A DNA stretch of 64,000 nucleotides from CAYNFP01 sp964396655 (GCA_964396655.1 CAYNFP010000001.1:124001-188000); one strand, 5' to 3'; counted from the first letter of the stretch, positions 27,237 to 35,604 are shown. Program-made: numbers and translations. Notes: generated from the letters alone by a model not told the origin.

Positions 27237-28280
27237 ATGAATTTTATAATTACGTTTTTAGTTCTAATATTAATATTAGGAACAATAATTTTAATTCACG
27301 AACTTGGACATTTTATTGCAGCTAAGAAAAGTGGAGTATATGTAGAAGAGTTCGCTATTGGTATGGGGCCCAAAATATGGAGCAGTAAAAAGAAAAAAAA
27401 TGAGACAACATTCTCATTAAGAATATTTCCAATAGGTGGATTTGTAGCGATGGCTAATGAAGAAAATCCTGAAATGAAAATAAGGAAAGATCAAGTTCTT
27501 GAAAATAAAACATTTATTCAGAGATTTTTAGTTTTAATAATGGGAATATTATTTAATTTTGTTTTAACAATAGTATTACTTTTTTTAAATGGATTAATTT
27601 ATGGAAGTCCAGTTCAAACACCTGTTGTTGGCGAAGTTGCTAAAGAAAGTGCAATCTATGAAGCAGGTATTAAATCTGGCGATATTATTAAATCAGTTAA
27701 TGGACAAAAAACCGAAACCTGGGATGATGTTTTATTAGAAATATCTGTTAAAAAAGCAAAAGAAAATTATGAATTCATTGTAGAAAGAAATAATAAATCA
27801 TATACATATAAAGTAACTCCTCAAATCAAAAAAGTGGACGGAGAAGAACAAAGAGTTTTTGGTTTTTCAATTTCATATTCAAAGAATTATGGATTTGTAA
27901 ATGCTTTAAAATATTCAGTAAATGGATTTTGGGATATGCTTAAATCAATAACTAATATATTAAAAGATTTATTTGTTGGATCAATATCAGTTAATAACTT
28001 AAGTGGCCCAGTAGGTATTTATACAGTAATAGATCAAATAAAGGAAACAGGACTTGAAAATATAATTTATTTAACTGCATATTTAAGTATTAATATTGGG
28101 GTAATAAATTTACTTCCAATACCTATATTTGATGGAGGAAGAATTCTATTATTAATATTTGAAAAAATAACAAAAAGAAAAAATAAAAAATTAGAAAACA
28201 TTTTAAATGTAATTGGCTTTTTCTTATTAATATTATTAATAATATATGTAACATTTAATGATATATTTAAATTATTATAG
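27237..28280 (+). CDS. rseP: site-2 protease RseP (RasP)
   Basis: An intramembrane zinc metalloprotease that trims membrane-bound regulators. HELGHFIAAK (about 22-31) carries the active-site HExxH, followed by KSGVYVEEFAIGMGP; a PDZ domain lies at about 130-195 (VVGEVAKESAIYEAGIKSGDIIKSVNG); the second metal site NLLPIPIFDGG is near 295. 347 aa, four membrane segments. RBS AAGGAGAATAT. It follows cdsA by 12 nt. Confidence 0.95.
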   Translation: MNFIITFLVLILILGTIILIHELGHFIAAKKSGVYVEEFAIGMGPKIWSSKKKKNETTFSLRIFPIGGFVAMANEENPEMKIRKDQVLENKTFIQRFLVLIMGILFNFVLTIVLLFLNGLIYGSPVQTPVVGEVAKESAIYEAGIKSGDIIKSVNGQKTETWDDVLLEISVKKAKENYEFIVERNNKSYTYKVTPQIKKVDGEEQRVFGFSISYSKNYGFVNALKYSVNGFWDMLKSITNILKDLFVGSISVNNLSGPVGIYTVIDQIKETGLENIIYLTAYLSINIGVINLLPIPIFDGGRILLLIFEKITKRKNKKLENILNVIGFFLLILLIIYVTFNDIFKLL

Positions 28281-28288
28281 AGGTTTTT

Positions 28289-28654
28289 ATGAGTGCATTA
28301 GAAAATAAAGAAATATTAAAATATTGTCCAAATTATTATAAAATTATTAATCAAGAGTTTTTAGAATCAGATGTTGTTTCTATGAAGCTAATTCAAATAT
28401 TTCAAGAATTTGTCTTTAGTGTTGATTTAAATAAAAAAAATGAAATAACTATTATGAATAAGCTTTCAGAAGCAATTACTAAATATTTTGATGATGGAGA
28501 ATTTAAAAAAGAACTAGTTAATACTATATCAACATTAAAAATAAAGACTGGAATTGATAATGTTCTTCTTTATATAGCAGAAAAAATAATTGAAGCTTAT
28601 AATAAGTATTTAGAGTATTATACTAGGAATTTATATATTCCTAGATGGATATAA
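28289..28654 (+). CDS. hypothetical protein (121 aa)
   Basis: A small, soluble, mostly helical protein beginning 8 nt after rseP with a GAGGTTTTT RBS, so part of the cdsA-rseP transcript. It ends in a hydrophobic, aromatic tail (YLEYYTRNLYIPRWI) that may contact the membrane or a partner. No known domain is recognised. Confidence 0.6.
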   Translation: MSALENKEILKYCPNYYKIINQEFLESDVVSMKLIQIFQEFVFSVDLNKKNEITIMNKLSEAITKYFDDGEFKKELVNTISTLKIKTGIDNVLLYIAEKIIEAYNKYLEYYTRNLYIPRWI

Positions 28655-28712
28655 TTAGACTTTTTAAATAAAATATGTTATAATTTTAAGGCTTTTATGT
28701 GAAGTGAGAAAT

Positions 28713-29171
28713 ATGGAATATACAAAAATATACAATGAATTTAGAAAAAATAATAAATTTAAAAAATTAGAAAAAGAAACACATCATGGATGTGACAGAT
28801 TGTCACATACAAAAAGAGTGGCAAAACTTAGTTATCAAGTATCTAAATTTTTAAATGTGGATCAAACCTCTGTAACCAGAGGTGCTTTAATGCATGATTT
28901 TTTCTTAGATAAAGAGTTAAAAGATTTACCTAAAAAGAATCATCCTACTTTAGCTTATATAAATTCAAGAAAATATTTTAAACTTAATGAAATAGAAGAA
29001 GATATAATAAAAAGCCATATGTATCCGATTGTAAAAGTAAAACCGATATATAAAGAGTCGCGTGTTGTTTGTTTTTGTGATAGAATAGTAAGTATATATG
29101 AATTTCTTAGATATCAATTATATTCATATTCAAGTATATTCATAATATTTGTTATAGAGTTTTTAAAATGA
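28713..29171 (+). CDS. HD-domain phosphohydrolase
   Basis: The HD metal motif is complete: His in ETHHGCDRLSHTKRVAKLSY (about 25-44), HD in GALMHDFFL (about 67-75), and a downstream D in RVVCFCDRIVSIYEF. The HD superfamily hydrolyses nucleotides or other phosphates; the substrate here is unknown. I chose the ATG at 28713 (152 aa), with GAAGTGAG upstream. The C-terminal residues are hydrophobic. Its stop codon is TGA, 4 nt before the tRNA-Arg gene, so both are likely on one transcript. A TATAAT lies about 35 nt upstream. Confidence 0.75.
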   Translation: MEYTKIYNEFRKNNKFKKLEKETHHGCDRLSHTKRVAKLSYQVSKFLNVDQTSVTRGALMHDFFLDKELKDLPKKNHPTLAYINSRKYFKLNEIEEDIIKSHMYPIVKVKPIYKESRVVCFCDRIVSIYEFLRYQLYSYSSIFIIFVIEFLK

Positions 29172-29175
29172 TATT

Positions 29176-29252
29176 GTCCTCGTAGCTCAGTTGGATAGAG
29201 CAATCCCCTCCTAAGGGATAGGTCATCAGTTCGACTCTGATCGAGGACGCCA
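29176..29252 (+). tRNA. tRNA-Arg (anticodon CCT)
   Basis: Acceptor arms GTCCTCG (29176-29182) and CGAGGAC (29242-29248) pair fully. The D arm is GCTCAGTTGGATAGAGC, the anticodon loop is CTCCTAA with anticodon CCT, the T arm is TCAGTTCGACTCTGA, and CCA is encoded. 77 nt. It reads AGG codons. Its 3' end is the edge of a small island. Confidence 0.93.
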
Positions 29253-29267
29253 TATTTTGATTAATTT

Positions 29268-29300
29268 AAGTCTTGAAAGCTAATGTTTTCAAGACTTTTT
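29268..29300 (+). terminator. intrinsic terminator after tRNA-Arg
   Basis: AAGTCTTGAAA / TTTTCAAGACTT with a short loop and a T run, about 16 nt after the tRNA. Confidence 0.7.
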
Positions 29301-29436
29301 ATATTAATCAAAGTATCATAATTTACCACAAAGTATTTTAAATAATTATAATTTTTGGCACTTTTTATGGCACTCTTATAAAAGGGTTAAACTATCGATA
29401 AATAAAGGTATAAATAAGATTGCCATATAAATATTA

Positions 29437-29459
29437 AACGACTTTTAGTCGTTTTTTTC
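29437..29459 (+). terminator. intrinsic terminator in the island's left end
   Basis: AACGACT TTT AGTCGTT followed by TTTTT. No gene precedes it within the island, which suggests that a gene was lost here. Confidence 0.6.
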
Positions 29460-29545
29460 TTGAGGTTTTAATATAAATTGGTCAGAGTATTGAAAAAAGG
29501 TCAAAATTATGCAATAATATGTAATCAAACAAGGGGGAATGTTTT

Positions 29546-30256
29546 TTGAAAACAATAGGAATAATTGGTGGTATGAGTTATGAGTCATCAATTCATTATT
29601 ATGAAAGAATAAATAAGCAAGTTAATGATAGACTTGGGAATTTAAATACGGCTAGAATTATTATGTATAGTGTTAATTTTGAAGAAATTGAGCCGTTGAT
29701 GAGGGCTAATAGATGGGACGAAATTGCTGTTATTTTAACCGATATTGCAAAGAAGTTAGAATTAGTAGGTGTAGATGTTATTGTTATAGCAACAAACACA
29801 ATGCACAAATTGTATGATGAAATACAATATAATATTAATGTTCCAATGATACATATTGCTGATACTGTTGCCGAAAGATGTATTAATCAAGGTATTCAAA
29901 ATGTTGGTTTATTAGGTACGGCATATACAATGAGAGAGGCATTTTTAAAGGATAGATTAGCCCAAAAAGGTTTAAATGTAATTGTACCTGACAGTGATAT
30001 AAAAATAGATGAAATAAATAGAATTATTTTTGAGGAGTTATGTGTCGGAAAAGTTTTAGAGGGGTCAAGAAAATATTATAAAGAAGTAATCGAAGAATTA
30101 TCAAAACGATATGGTGCAAGAGGTATTATTTTAGGATGCACTGAAATTGAAATGCTAATTTCAAAAAATGATGTTTCAATTCCTTTATTTGATACAACTG
30201 AAGCTCATATTAGTGGTATAGTTGACTATGTAGCTCCAAGAAAAGTATTAAAATAA
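29546..30256 (+). CDS. aspartate/glutamate racemase family protein
   Basis: Members interconvert L and D forms of Asp, Glu or other amino acids. The start is TTG at 29546 with GGGGGA at 29533-29538; it gives KTIGIIGGMSYESSIHYYE, the family N-terminus. The first catalytic position is Thr in ATNTMHK (about 80-86) and the second is Cys in GCTEIEML. Thr plus Cys is the pattern of the YgeA-type, not the Cys-Cys of classic racemases. 236 aa, full length. It is followed after 10 nt by the Fic gene, and both lie in the tRNA-bounded island. Confidence 0.85.
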   Translation: MKTIGIIGGMSYESSIHYYERINKQVNDRLGNLNTARIIMYSVNFEEIEPLMRANRWDEIAVILTDIAKKLELVGVDVIVIATNTMHKLYDEIQYNINVPMIHIADTVAERCINQGIQNVGLLGTAYTMREAFLKDRLAQKGLNVIVPDSDIKIDEINRIIFEELCVGKVLEGSRKYYKEVIEELSKRYGARGIILGCTEIEMLISKNDVSIPLFDTTEAHISGIVDYVAPRKVLK

Positions 30257-30266
30257 TGGTGCAATT

Positions 30267-31154
30267 ATGAGTAATATTGAAATTATTAGACAATTACAAG
30301 AGCAATATCGAGATGTTGATAAAGGTTTATTAATAGCATATGTCAATGAGTTAATCAAAACTGAATATTTAAGATATAATGATAATGAATTATATTTTAA
30401 TATAAACTTTGAAAGTATTTTATTAGGAAATCAAGAGCCAACAACTAAATTAGATTTTGCAATTGCCCAAGCAATTTTTATCACTTTACAACCATTAAGG
30501 AATGATATTGATAGCGAAAATATTGAACAAGTTATGTTAAGTTGGAGTGGGTATATTTTATATAGAGATGTTAGGAAAGGTGAATACCCCAAAGATATTC
30601 TTCATTATTTTGATGATGAAGATTTTGAAAAAATAGATTTAATGTCTATAGATAGAGAACAAATTAAAGAAGCAATCGAGTATGATAAGATGGTTGATTG
30701 TGATAAAAAAGAAAGATGTACTAAAGTTTTATGCGAAAAAATAGCTAAAGTATTATCAAGACAAACAGGAATGGATGATGAAGAATTTGATATTAATGTT
30801 GTTCTTATCAATTATAGATTTTTAAGAATACATCCATTTTATGATGGGAATGGTAGGGTTTCAAGAATGCTTTTAAATTATATGCTTAATGCACGAGACG
30901 GATATTTTCCAATAGCTTTAAATGATGATGAAATAAAAGAAAAAATTACTTATTATAAACAACTGAGTAAATTATTTTATACAATTTTTATGGGACTTTA
31001 TCTTTCTGGTTTAGAATATGACGATGAGGGTTCTTACGAATTAGAAACTGAAGAGAGTTTTTTTGAGAATGTTTCTAAGTATATAAAAGGAAAACAAAAT
31101 CGTGCAAAAATAATGTTAGGAATAGAAACTTTAGCAGAAATAAAAAAAATCTAA
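30267..31154 (+). CDS. Fic-domain protein (probable AMP transferase)
   Basis: Fic enzymes transfer AMP or another nucleotide moiety to hydroxyl side chains of target proteins. The complete motif HPFYDGNGRVSRML is at about residues 190-203, with the expected preceding helix LINYRFLRI. 295 aa. No separate antitoxin is adjacent, and I do not see a clear inhibitory (S/T)xxxE(G/N) motif, although an internal one cannot be excluded. It ends in a basic helix. Co-transcribed with the racemase and located in the island. Confidence 0.82.
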   Translation: MSNIEIIRQLQEQYRDVDKGLLIAYVNELIKTEYLRYNDNELYFNINFESILLGNQEPTTKLDFAIAQAIFITLQPLRNDIDSENIEQVMLSWSGYILYRDVRKGEYPKDILHYFDDEDFEKIDLMSIDREQIKEAIEYDKMVDCDKKERCTKVLCEKIAKVLSRQTGMDDEEFDINVVLINYRFLRIHPFYDGNGRVSRMLLNYMLNARDGYFPIALNDDEIKEKITYYKQLSKLFYTIFMGLYLSGLEYDDEGSYELETEESFFENVSKYIKGKQNRAKIMLGIETLAEIKKI

Positions 31155-31203
31155 AAAGCAGTTGATGAAAAGCCATGTAGACTCATGTTAGAAAACAACA
31201 GGC

Positions 31204-31237
31204 ATAGGTAGTCGATTCGATTCTGATCGAGGATGCC
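31204..31237 (+). repeat. tRNA-Arg 3'-end remnant (candidate attR)
   Basis: This copy keeps the T-loop TTCGA and the block TCTGATCGAGGA but has lost the D and anticodon arms and carries several changes, so it is not a working tRNA. The sequence GGCAT (31201-31205) can pair with ATGCC (31233-31237). Confidence 0.6.
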
Positions 31238-31300
31238 GAATTTTAAATTAAGTTCTGTTTTCCAGAACTTTTTATGTTATAATAATTTTAGGGTGATATT

Positions 31301-32044
31301 ATGAAAGATAAAATAGCTTTAGTAACTGGAGGAACATCTGGAATTGGCAAAGAAATAGTAAAAGAATTATTAAATGAAGGTTTAAAAATAATTATTGTTT
31401 ATGGTCATAATGTGGATCAAATGAACAGTACAAAAAATGAATTTAAAGAATTTGAAAATAGCTTATTCTTTATACAAGGTGATGTTTCAAAAGAAAATGA
31501 AGTAAAAGAATTATTTGAAGAAGTTTCTAAAAGATATAATTGTTTAGATTTTTTAATAAACAATGCTGGAACAAATGTGGATGAAGATATAGAAAATGCA
31601 AGTTTAGAAACTTATATGAAAGTTGTAAATACAAATTATATAGGAAAAATGTTATGTATAAAATATGCTACACCATTATTAAAAAAGTCATCATATGCTA
31701 GTATTATTAACATTGCTTCAAGTTTAGGAATAAAAGCAGATACAGAGTGTAGTGCTTATTGTTGCTCAGCCGCAGCAATTATAAAATTAACTGAGTGTGC
31801 TGCATTAGAATTATCTAAATACAATATAAGAGTAAATACTGTAAGCCCAGCATTTACACCAACACCACTTTCTTTAGCTGGTTGGACAGAAGAAGAAATA
31901 AAAGCAAAAAAAGAAAGAAATTCAAGGCACAGACTAGGAAAAGTAGAAGATATAGCAAATGTAGTATTATTTTTAATTTCTGATAAAGCAGATTATATAA
32001 ATGGGGAAAACATAAGAGTAAATGGCGGTAGTCTTTTAAAATAG
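31301..32044 (+). CDS. short-chain dehydrogenase/reductase-like protein, catalytic Lys absent
   Basis: The Rossmann motif VTGGTSGIGKE (about 7-17), INNAG (about 87-91) and the substrate-loop Ser (IASSLG) place it in the classical SDR family with FabG-like length (247 aa). The active site normally reads Y-x-x-x-K, but here Tyr153 is followed by CCS and Ala157, so the Lys is missing (codon GCC). Enzymatic activity is doubtful, or the substrate differs. RBS GGGTGATATT. It precedes the IscR-type regulator by 9 nt. Confidence 0.8.
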   Translation: MKDKIALVTGGTSGIGKEIVKELLNEGLKIIIVYGHNVDQMNSTKNEFKEFENSLFFIQGDVSKENEVKELFEEVSKRYNCLDFLINNAGTNVDEDIENASLETYMKVVNTNYIGKMLCIKYATPLLKKSSYASIINIASSLGIKADTECSAYCCSAAAIIKLTECAALELSKYNIRVNTVSPAFTPTPLSLAGWTEEEIKAKKERNSRHRLGKVEDIANVVLFLISDKADYINGENIRVNGGSLLK

Positions 32045-32053
32045 GAGGTTTAT

Positions 32054-32449
32054 ATGAAAATATCTACTAAAGGAAGATATGCTTTAAGAGTTATGATTGA
32101 TTTAGCTATGAATAATAATGATGAATTTATATCTATTAAAGAGATATCTGAAAGACAAGAAATATCTAATAAGTATTTAGAACAAATAATATCAAAATTA
32201 AATAAAGCTGGGTATTTAAAAACTGCTAGAGGTAATACTGGCGGATATATGTTAGCAAAATCTCCTAAAGAATATAAGATAGGAGATATATTAAGAGTAA
32301 CAGAAGGAAATTTATCTCCAATTAAATGTATATCAGAAATTACTTGTAATAGAAAATATAATTGTAAATCATATATTTTTTGGAAAGAGTTAGATGACAT
32401 AATTGAAAATTATGTAGATAGTAAAACATTAGAAGATTTAATTAAATAA
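32054..32449 (+). CDS. IscR-like Rrf2-family transcriptional regulator
   Basis: Rrf2 proteins sense Fe-S status, NO or cysteine. The winged helix begins MKISTKGRYALRVMIDLA and contains the YLEQIISKLNKAGYLKTARGNTGGY core. Three cysteines at about 96, 102 and 108 (CISEITCNRKYNC) are placed like the [Fe-S] ligands of IscR. 131 aa. RBS TAGGAGGTTT. In Clostridia and Bacilli such a gene usually precedes nifS-nifU; here those genes survive only as fragments about 600 bp downstream. Confidence 0.85.
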   Translation: MKISTKGRYALRVMIDLAMNNNDEFISIKEISERQEISNKYLEQIISKLNKAGYLKTARGNTGGYMLAKSPKEYKIGDILRVTEGNLSPIKCISEITCNRKYNCKSYIFWKELDDIIENYVDSKTLEDLIK

Positions 32450-32461
32450 GGGAGGTTTATT

Positions 32462-32965
32462 ATGAAATTACAAAGAGGAAAATTTACAATTGATAATATT
32501 AAAGATTTAGACAAAGCAGAACTTGATCCTAAAGATGGTATAAGAAAAGTTATAGATTTAGATTATATGGGGCAATTTGAATATGAAGGAAATACTATTC
32601 CAATTTTAAGAATGTGGATGCAATATTATGGAGATAATTATGTATATCAACCATTAAATGTATTTTCAAAAAATGGAAAGCAAATGTATGTTTTTTATGA
32701 TTCTAATTCTATTACAGAAGAAGAAATAGAAAAGATAATTCAAAGAAAAATAGAGATAAATTATTCATTATATAGCTATATTAATTATCCAGATGAAGAA
32801 TTTTATAGTGATTTTTGGTGGGATATTAATAGTGCTTATATGATTTTCTTTGGCGAAGAAAAGAAAGATTTAATTGAATATTTTCTAAATACCACTTTAG
32901 AACGAGATGGTGGTAAAGAAGGAATAAAAAGAAAATTAATTTCTAGCGGAATAAAATTAAAATAA
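32462..32965 (+). CDS. hypothetical protein (167 aa)
   Basis: A soluble protein with a strong RBS (GGGAGGTTT) 12 nt after the IscR-type gene. It has a beta-rich centre (MGQFEYEGNTIPILRMWMQYYGDNYVYQPLNVFSKNGKQMYVFYDS) and many aromatic residues, and ends in a basic helix. Unrecognised. It lies between the regulator and the nifS-nifU remains. Confidence 0.6.
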   Translation: MKLQRGKFTIDNIKDLDKAELDPKDGIRKVIDLDYMGQFEYEGNTIPILRMWMQYYGDNYVYQPLNVFSKNGKQMYVFYDSNSITEEEIEKIIQRKIEINYSLYSYINYPDEEFYSDFWWDINSAYMIFFGEEKKDLIEYFLNTTLERDGGKEGIKRKLISSGIKLK

Positions 32966-32968
32966 AAG

Positions 32969-32993
32969 AATCCCAAAAGCGGATTTTTTTATT
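32969..32993 (+). terminator. intrinsic terminator
   Basis: AATCC / GGATT stem with a CAAAAGC loop and a TTTTTT tail after the gene ending at 32965. Confidence 0.5.
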
Positions 32994-33055
32994 TGACTTA
33001 ATAATAAACTAATTTTACAAGTCCTATTAGATTAGTATGAATTGGAGTGGCGATT

Positions 33056-33183
33056 ATGAATGACATATATTTAGACAATGCTGCGACTACAAAATTAGAT
33101 TCAAAAGTATTAGAAGAAATGATGCCTTATTTAACAAAATGAATATGGTAATGCTTCTTCTATATGTAAACTTGGAAGGAATA
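33056..33183 (+). pseudogene. nifS: nifS/iscS cysteine desulfurase, 5' remnant
   Basis: Translation from the ATG at 33056 (RBS GGAGTGGCG) gives MNDIYLDNAATTKLDSKVLEEM then MPYLTK and a stop at 33140-33142. This is the start of a cysteine desulfurase. A single-base shift restores NEYGNASS-x-x-KLGRNNRK, the next conserved block. After about 45 codons the match ends; the remaining 330 or so residues, including the PLP Lys and the active Cys, are deleted. Confidence 0.85.
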
Positions 33184-33412
33184 ATAGAAAATGCTTCAGG
33201 AGTAGGAGAGGTCGGAAATCCTGTTTGTTGAGATATATTAAAAATATATTTAAAAGTAGAAAATAATGTTATAACAGATGTTAAATTTAAAACGTTTGGT
33301 TGTGGAGTTGCAATTGCATCAAGCAGTATATCAACACAATTGATTAAAGGAAAAACAATAGAAGAAGCATTAAAAATAACTAATAAAGATGTTGTTGACT
33401 TTGTTGGGAAAA
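33184..33412 (+). pseudogene. nifU: nifU/iscU Fe-S scaffold, internal remnant
   Basis: The frame reads IENASGVGEVGNPVC, a stop TGA (33229-33231) where the family has Gly, then DILKIYLKVENNVITDVKFKTFGCGVAIASSS, ISTQLIKGKTIEEALKITNKDVV. Both scaffold Cys positions present in this part are kept. The N-terminus is lost in the deletion that joins it to nifS, and the C-terminal Cys-containing end is missing too. No start codon or RBS serves it. Confidence 0.85.
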
Positions 33413-33457
33413 ATAATATAATAATAGTTATTAATTACGAAAGAAGGATTTTAAATT

Positions 33458-34570
33458 ATGGTGCCAATAATAGTACCTTTTGTCCCATTTTCAAATACAA
33501 CAATTGTTAACAAAACAATTGTTTATAGTGATACGGTTTTAAATATAAAAGAATTAGGGCAAAATTTAAGAGTTACAACAATTTCTGATGTTGGAGAATA
33601 TTCTTTTGAAAGGTGTTTAAAAATAATTTTTGAAAGTAACCCAAATGTAATATTTAATACAATACAATATTCTAGAAGTGAAAATAAAGTATATTTTTAT
33701 ACAAATTCTGAGATTTCTACAAAAGCTTGGAATGATACAAAAATCACAAAAACGGAATATTCAGCTCTTAATACTGAAGTGTTAGAAGATTTAAAACAAT
33801 TATTTTTAAGTACTCCTAAAATAGGAGAAGATTATATATCAATATATTCTTTAGGAGTGTTTTTAAAAGATAAATATTCTGAAATTCAAGGGGAAATAGA
33901 TGAATTTAAATCGATTCTGGATGATAAAGCAAAAGAATTTATAGGAAAAGATTATACTTTTTTGATTAGTTTTGATTGGTCAACCCATGAACTATGTATT
34001 ACCTTTGTTGATCATTATAGCTATAAAGATAAATCTTTAGACAGAGATCATAAATATAGATTTAGTAAAAAAGATGGTGATTTATATATAACTCAATCAG
34101 AAAACGGATGGCTCTATAAAGATAAAATTATTCCTTATTTTGGAAAAGAATTATCTGATTTATATGATTTATTTATAAAAAACAAATACTTTTATACTGT
34201 AGATAAAAGCAGAATAAAATTAATTAATTCTGGATTTGCATTAATAATTAATGATAGTTTTGTTTCTATATATATATCAAAGTCTGGTTATTTTTATAAT
34301 GTTGAATTTTCATTATCTAAACATTATTGTTTTGATGAAGAAAGGTATAATTGTGAATGTAATTCATACAATATATCTTCTTTATTAGCGGGGAAAGAAA
34401 AAGAATTATTAAGAAGGATATATGTAAAAATTGATGATTGTCCTGAATGGATGAAACAAAGTTTACACGAAAGAAACCAAAAATATTTAGAACAAGAAAG
34501 AATATTAGCAGAGAAACAAGCAAAAAAAGAAAGAGTAAAAGTACGGGTAAGAAAGTTTTTCCATTTATAA
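33458..34570 (+). CDS. hypothetical protein (370 aa)
   Basis: Starts ATGGTGCC with GAAGGATTTT upstream. The opening IIVPFVPFSNTTIVNKTIVY is mildly hydrophobic but not a convincing signal peptide. The middle alternates beta-like and helical segments with many Tyr, Ser and Lys. The last 35 residues are a strongly basic helix (LEQERILAEKQAKKERVKVRVRK in two parts), suggesting binding to nucleic acid or membrane. I see no known domain. It begins about 45 nt after the nifU remnant. Confidence 0.6.
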   Translation: MVPIIVPFVPFSNTTIVNKTIVYSDTVLNIKELGQNLRVTTISDVGEYSFERCLKIIFESNPNVIFNTIQYSRSENKVYFYTNSEISTKAWNDTKITKTEYSALNTEVLEDLKQLFLSTPKIGEDYISIYSLGVFLKDKYSEIQGEIDEFKSILDDKAKEFIGKDYTFLISFDWSTHELCITFVDHYSYKDKSLDRDHKYRFSKKDGDLYITQSENGWLYKDKIIPYFGKELSDLYDLFIKNKYFYTVDKSRIKLINSGFALIINDSFVSIYISKSGYFYNVEFSLSKHYCFDEERYNCECNSYNISSLLAGKEKELLRRIYVKIDDCPEWMKQSLHERNQKYLEQERILAEKQAKKERVKVRVRKFFHL

Positions 34571-34576
34571 AAAAAT

Positions 34577-34608
34577 AAAACTTGTAATATATTTACAAGT
34601 TTTTTTAT
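34577..34608 (+). terminator. intrinsic terminator
   Basis: AAAACTTGTAA / TTACAAGTTTT stem with TTTTT tail. Confidence 0.75.
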
Positions 34609-34667
34609 AAAGTTTGTTTTTATATTAATATTTGTTATAATGAGTATACTTAAAAAAGGAGAACTTT

Positions 34668-35369
34668 ATGAATTATAAAAATTTAAATATTCCAAATCAT
34701 ATAGCAATAATATTAGATGGTAATGGTAGATGGGCTTTATCAAGAGGATTAACTCGTTTAGAAGGTCATGATGAAGGATTTAAAAGAGCAGAAGAAATAG
34801 CAGAATATGCTTTTGATAAAGGTGTTAAGGTTTTAAGTTTATTTGCATTTTCTACAGAAAACTTTAAAAGAACAGAAAAAGAAGTCAATCATTTAATGGA
34901 TATTTTTGCAAATATGTTTACAACTAGATTTAAAAAAATAGCTGAAAAAGGTATAAAAATTGTTGTATCAGGAAGTAAAGAAAATCTTTCGGATAACGTA
35001 ATAAATGCAATAGATGAAATGACTCAAAAAACTAAAGAAAATAAAAAAGGCATTTTAAATATATGTATTAATTATGGAGGACGTTTAGAAATAGTTGATA
35101 CATATAAAAAGATAATGAAAATGAATGTCAAAGAAGAAGATATTACTGAAGAATTTATAAGAAAAAACTTATATAATGATCTTCCTAATATAGATTTAAT
35201 GATTCGTACTAGTGGAGAAGAAAGAATAAGTAATTTTATGTTATATTTACTTGCTTATGCAGAATTTTATTTTCCCGAAATTCATTGGCCAGATTTCACA
35301 AAAAAAGAATTTTATAAAGCAATATGTATTTATAATAAAAGAAATAGAAGATTTGGTAAAGAAAAATAA
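34668..35369 (+). CDS. uppS: undecaprenyl diphosphate synthase (isoprenyl transferase)
   Basis: A cis-prenyltransferase that makes the C55 lipid carrier for cell-wall precursors. Signature motifs: HIAIILDGNGRWALSRG (about 11-27), LSLFAFSTENFKR (about 63-75), and the C-terminal LMIRTSGEERISNF and FPEIHWPDF. At 233 aa it is full length. Usually next to cdsA in Bacilli; here it is 7 kb away, which shows rearrangement. RBS AAAAGGAGAAC. Confidence 0.95.
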   Translation: MNYKNLNIPNHIAIILDGNGRWALSRGLTRLEGHDEGFKRAEEIAEYAFDKGVKVLSLFAFSTENFKRTEKEVNHLMDIFANMFTTRFKKIAEKGIKIVVSGSKENLSDNVINAIDEMTQKTKENKKGILNICINYGGRLEIVDTYKKIMKMNVKEEDITEEFIRKNLYNDLPNIDLMIRTSGEERISNFMLYLLAYAEFYFPEIHWPDFTKKEFYKAICIYNKRNRRFGKEK

Positions 35370-35394
35370 GTGATATTTTCAATATCGTTTATAA

Positions 35395-35468
35395 GCCGAA
35401 TTAGTTAAATGGTATAACAGGGCCATGGTAAGGCTCAGTTGGCAGTCCGATTCTGCCATTTGGCACCA
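35395..35468 (+). tRNA. tRNA-Thr (anticodon GGT)
   Basis: Acceptor arms GCCGAAT / ATTTGGC pair (one G-T), D stem GTTA/TAAC, anticodon stem GGGCC/GGCTC around loop ATGGTAA (anticodon GGT), T stem GGCAG/CTGCC around TCCGATT, CCA encoded. 74 nt. It reads ACC and ACT codons. Confidence 0.9.
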
Positions 35469-35604
35469 TAAAATCAAAGAGAATCATTCATTATATTTGG
35501 ATGATTTTTTAATTTTAAAATATACTTGATTAAAATCAATGTTTTTTTTATATAAAAATAATGTATAATTTAATTAGTGTAATATATTGGAGGTATTTAA
35601 AATT

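Larger units (their letters stand above)
29218..31237 (+). mobile_element. small tRNA-Arg-associated island bounded by 34-nt imperfect repeats
   Basis: The last 34 nt of tRNA-Arg (29218-29251, beginning ATAGGT and ending GCC) recur at 31204-31237 with about seven differences, including the identical block TCTGATCGAGGA. Such 3'-end copies mark attL/attR of elements integrated by tyrosine recombinases. Between them are 290 nt without genes, a racemase gene and a Fic gene. No integrase remains. The gap 29253-29545 holds two terminator hairpins and a pair of TGGCAC repeats (about 29356-29374) like those near integrase ends; otherwise nothing is seen. Likely a decayed genomic island. Confidence 0.6.

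Noticed and set aside
31160..31237. A second complete tRNA gene
   Set aside because: Only the T arm and acceptor 3' end are preserved; the anticodon and D arms cannot be formed.
33229..33231. In-frame TGA within the NifU-like sequence as evidence of recoding (Gly or Trp)
   Set aside because: The same locus has a frameshift and large deletions, and trmD, the TrmH-type gene and yceD end in TGA inside coupled ATGA overlaps. UGA is a stop; the site is a pseudogene lesion.
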